A DNA stretch of 64,000 nucleotides from NCBI GenBank assembly GCA_017407125.1, contig JAFQXE010000045.1:62001-126000 (forward strand), written 5' to 3'. Below, piece after piece: positions 62,301 to 64,000 of the stretch; positions within the stretch are counted from its first letter, which is position 1; every line of letters starts with the position of its first letter. The DNA is from Thermoguttaceae bacterium (GTDB lineage: Bacteria; Planctomycetota; Planctomycetia; Pirellulales; Thermoguttaceae). Made by a program: the position numbers and the translations under genes. Under the pieces are notes generated by a model, which did no database searches, was not told the origin of the DNA, and was given only the letters and a program-made list of their open reading frames with translations.

Positions 62301-63367
62301 CTGCTTCCGTATTTCTGTTTTAGCTCTCGGGCGGCGTCGTAGGCTTCTTTTTTGAGTTCTTTGGAAAGATTCTTTCTGTCGCAGTAGGTTTTCAGGGAAT
62401 TGAACAGACCTTGGGCTTTGTTTTTTGCCGCTGCGGGTTTCATTTGACTGGCGTTGGATTCAAAATCAGCGATATTGAGCAGAATCGCGGATAAATCTTT
62501 GACGTTTTTGTCGGCGGAAAGCTTTTTGACAACGTCCGCCAGAGCGCGTTCCTGATTCATGCCTTTAATTGACCGATTGAGCTTGTCAATGGAAACGTAC
62601 GCTTTTGCGGGATCCGTTTTTGACAAAGCGAGCAGACGAATTATTTCGTCATTAAGATAGCTGTTGAGCGTTTCTATCGCGGTTTGCGCTTCTGAATTGT
62701 CGCTGGATTCTGCCGCTTTTTGCAGTTTTTTATAGTTCGCCAGCCATGGTTTACCGGGCATGAACATAGCCAAAGCTGTTTTCTGGAACTTTCCCAGGTC
62801 GGAATCGGCGAAGGGGTGTTTCAACCCTCCGGGAACGCCAGAGGAGGCCAGGGCGTTAAGAATGCCCGATTTTTTCATTGTCATCGTTTCCTGAAGCAAA
62901 GCGGGAACTTTGTTGGCGACTTCCATCGGATTCCCTTCTGCAACGACGTTCCCGGTTGCGTCAAACAGAAAGGCGCGTGGAATGCCGGAAAAATTCTGGT
63001 TGACTGGCAAGCTCAGATGTTGATATACTGGAAACGTAATTCCTTTTTCTTTTAGAAATTTGTCGGTTTCTGGGGAGTACTGCTGAACGTGGTTCCCGAT
63101 AATGCAAAACATTCCGGTTTTGCCCAGTTGAGCGTACATTTCCTGAAGATGCGGCATCGACTGACGGCACGGGCCGCAATTCGTTCCCCAGTATTCAACG
63201 AATACAACTTTTCCCCGGAGAGCGTCAGGGGATATTTTCGGCCCGCAAATCTGCTGAGCTTGAGTAACATCGGCAAACGGAGACGCCTTTTCTGCCTGAA
63301 CGTCTGAAGATACAAATGCGACCGCGCACATAGCGGCAACCGCCAAAAAAACGTTGAGATGTTTCAT
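62288..63367 (-). CDS. Secreted TlpA-like thioredoxin-fold protein
   Basis: A 359-residue protein with a signal peptide (cleavage probably after VQA near residue 25). A thioredoxin-fold domain (about 30-165) carries EYWGTNCGPCRQSMPHL with the redox pair C64/C67, the cis-Pro region FSGIPRAFLFD and DATGNVVAEG. The last 190 residues are helical and lack a known domain. It should reduce or exchange disulfides in the envelope. The final residues and the TAG stop lie in an ATTGCTA repeat. No ribosome binding site is obvious at ATG 63367. A hairpin at 63456-63490 separates it from the upstream gene. Confidence 0.87.
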   Translation of the reverse strand: MKHLNVFLAVAAMCAVAFVSSDVQAEKASPFADVTQAQQICGPKISPDALRGKVVFVEYWGTNCGPCRQSMPHLQEMYAQLGKTGMFCIIGNHVQQYSPETDKFLKEKGITFPVYQHLSLPVNQNFSGIPRAFLFDATGNVVAEGNPMEVANKVPALLQETMTMKKSGILNALASSGVPGGLKHPFADSDLGKFQKTALAMFMPGKPWLANYKKLQKAAESSDNSEAQTAIETLNSYLNDEIIRLLALSKTDPAKAYVSIDKLNRSIKGMNQERALADVVKKLSADKNVKDLSAILLNIADFESNASQMKPAAAKNKAQGLFNSLKTYCDRKNLSKELKKEAYDAARELKQKYGSSASN

Positions 63368-63455
63368 GAATATTTATGTATGGGAGAGTAAAAAGGGATA
63401 AAATGCAAATTTCTCTAAATATTCATTATACTCAAAATCAGACCAAGAAAACGAC

Positions 63456-63490
63456 GCAGGAGAAAAATAATTTAAAATTTTTTCTCCTGC
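63456..63490 (-). terminator. Hairpin terminator after the FG-GAP gene
   Basis: GCAGGAGAAAAA (63456-63467) pairs with TTTTTCTCCTGC (63479-63490). Its position just downstream of the minus-strand FG-GAP gene and upstream of the TlpA-like gene fits a terminator, although the T-run is inside the stem. Confidence 0.6.
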
Positions 63491-63548
63491 CTGGAACGTT
63501 TGTGGTTGTTGTGAGGATTGTCGGATTATCCTGTTCGTTACAGTATAA

Positions 63549-64000
63549 CTACTTCTGAATAAACAGCATAACGCCGCGCTTGTTGGAAATGAGAATGTCG
63601 GGCTTGCCGTCGCCGTTGACGTCGTTGACGTCAAAGTCAGTCGCGACGCCGCTGGCGCCGTCGATGAGATGTCGAACCCACTTGACCTTTTCCGGCGTGC
63701 ATTTGTTTTCGTACCAGATCAGTTCCGCCGGGAGGAACGCGCCTGGATCGTGTCCGCCGTGAGCCATCCAGCGTTTGCCTGTAACAATGTCCAGCTTGCC
63801 GTCGCCGTTCATGTCGACCATTTTTGTAGAGTGGTACTGGGAGTTGATTTTGTCGTCCGGGTCTTCAATGACGATTCTGTCCCAGCCGCCGTCTTTATTC
63901 TGCTTGAACATCCAGATTCCGAAATTGTGAGCGGCGGTTGTAAAGATTTCCGCTTTCCCGTCGCCGTCAAAGTCAGCAACCTGCATGTGTGAGCATTCCG
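63549..64000 (-). CDS. FG-GAP/VCBS repeat protein, 5' end outside the window
   Basis: The C-terminal about 150 residues of a secreted-type protein; the frame runs off the right edge (the codons before the first in-window ATG read ECSH and continue the domain). It holds calcium-binding FG-GAP/VCBS motifs QVADFDGDGKAEIF, MVDMNGDGKLDIVTGKRW and VNDVNGDGKPDILIS, characteristic of beta-propeller blades in exported planctomycete proteins. The segment GDGKLDIVTGKRWMAHGG is typical of such FG-GAP proteins. A role in carbohydrate or surface binding is likely but not determinable. Confidence 0.85.
   Translation of the reverse strand, partial: ECSHMQVADFDGDGKAEIFTTAAHNFGIWMFKQNKDGGWDRIVIEDPDDKINSQYHSTKMVDMNGDGKLDIVTGKRWMAHGGHDPGAFLPAELIWYENKCTPEKVKWVRHLIDGASGVATDFDVNDVNGDGKPDILISNKRGVMLFIQK

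Overview
The window looks like a chromosomal segment of a planctomycete, probably of the Pirellulales (Thermoguttaceae-like); the order is inferred, not shown. Evidence for the phylum is a 7268-residue surface protein with a degenerate LEPR-XLL N-terminus, GEVED domains and YDS-type C-terminal repeats, a DUF1080 (3-keto-glycoside hydrolase) protein, a SecA of about 1245 residues with a large insertion, and many secreted beta-propeller, TlpA-like and FG-GAP proteins. kdsA and an AsmA-like protein fit a Gram-negative type envelope. I see no rRNA, tRNA, CRISPR, prophage or transposase gene.

Layout. 1-909: terminator of an off-window gene, then a secreted DUF1080 protein. 1552-23358: giant secreted or surface protein with a subtilisin domain, a P-domain, two metzincin-like zinc protease sites, PPC domains, beta-helix stretches, four GEVED domains, a SdrD-B-like domain, a Calx-beta domain split by a propeller, and C-terminal repeats. 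23377-31224: GT-C glycosyltransferase, polyphosphate kinase, PP2C phosphatase, PEGA lipoprotein, TrmH-type RNA methyltransferase, lipoprotein. 31381-41646: housekeeping and envelope genes (rpsT, TPR protein, hemD, coaD, a redox-type secreted protein, a polytopic membrane protein, a BtaB-like methyltransferase overlapping an rdgB-type pyrophosphatase, a diacylglycerol kinase family protein, kdsA). 42150-49690: secA, a sialidase-like protein, an orphan TOPRIM-like protein and a Ser/Thr kinase. 50032-57970: small membrane protein plus GT-C enzyme, an AsmA-like protein, a 59-residue coiled-coil protein, and a large membrane protein with a FecR-like region. 58103-62019 (minus strand): rpmF, then fabD-fabG-acpP-fabF. 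62288-64000: TlpA-like protein and the end of an FG-GAP protein.

The most unusual feature is between the genes. Nearly every longer intergenic gap from 23 kb onward holds a small repeat made of 6-9 nt words in short tandem runs, usually as two arms in opposite orientation. At least six word families are present (ATTGCTA, TTACCAC, GGCAGTA, TAGCTAC, CTCCTCA, CACGAAA). A separate 71-76 bp two-hairpin element occurs three times. These elements lie against gene ends and in several cases supply stop codons or terminal residues: hemD, the TlpA-like protein, the Ser/Thr kinase and the N-terminus of the first glycosyltransferase. hemD sits between two nearly identical inverted copies of the two-hairpin element. 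A compact multi-hairpin RNA candidate lies at 39397-39503.

Limits: all family assignments come from reading motifs; no database search or folding program was run.
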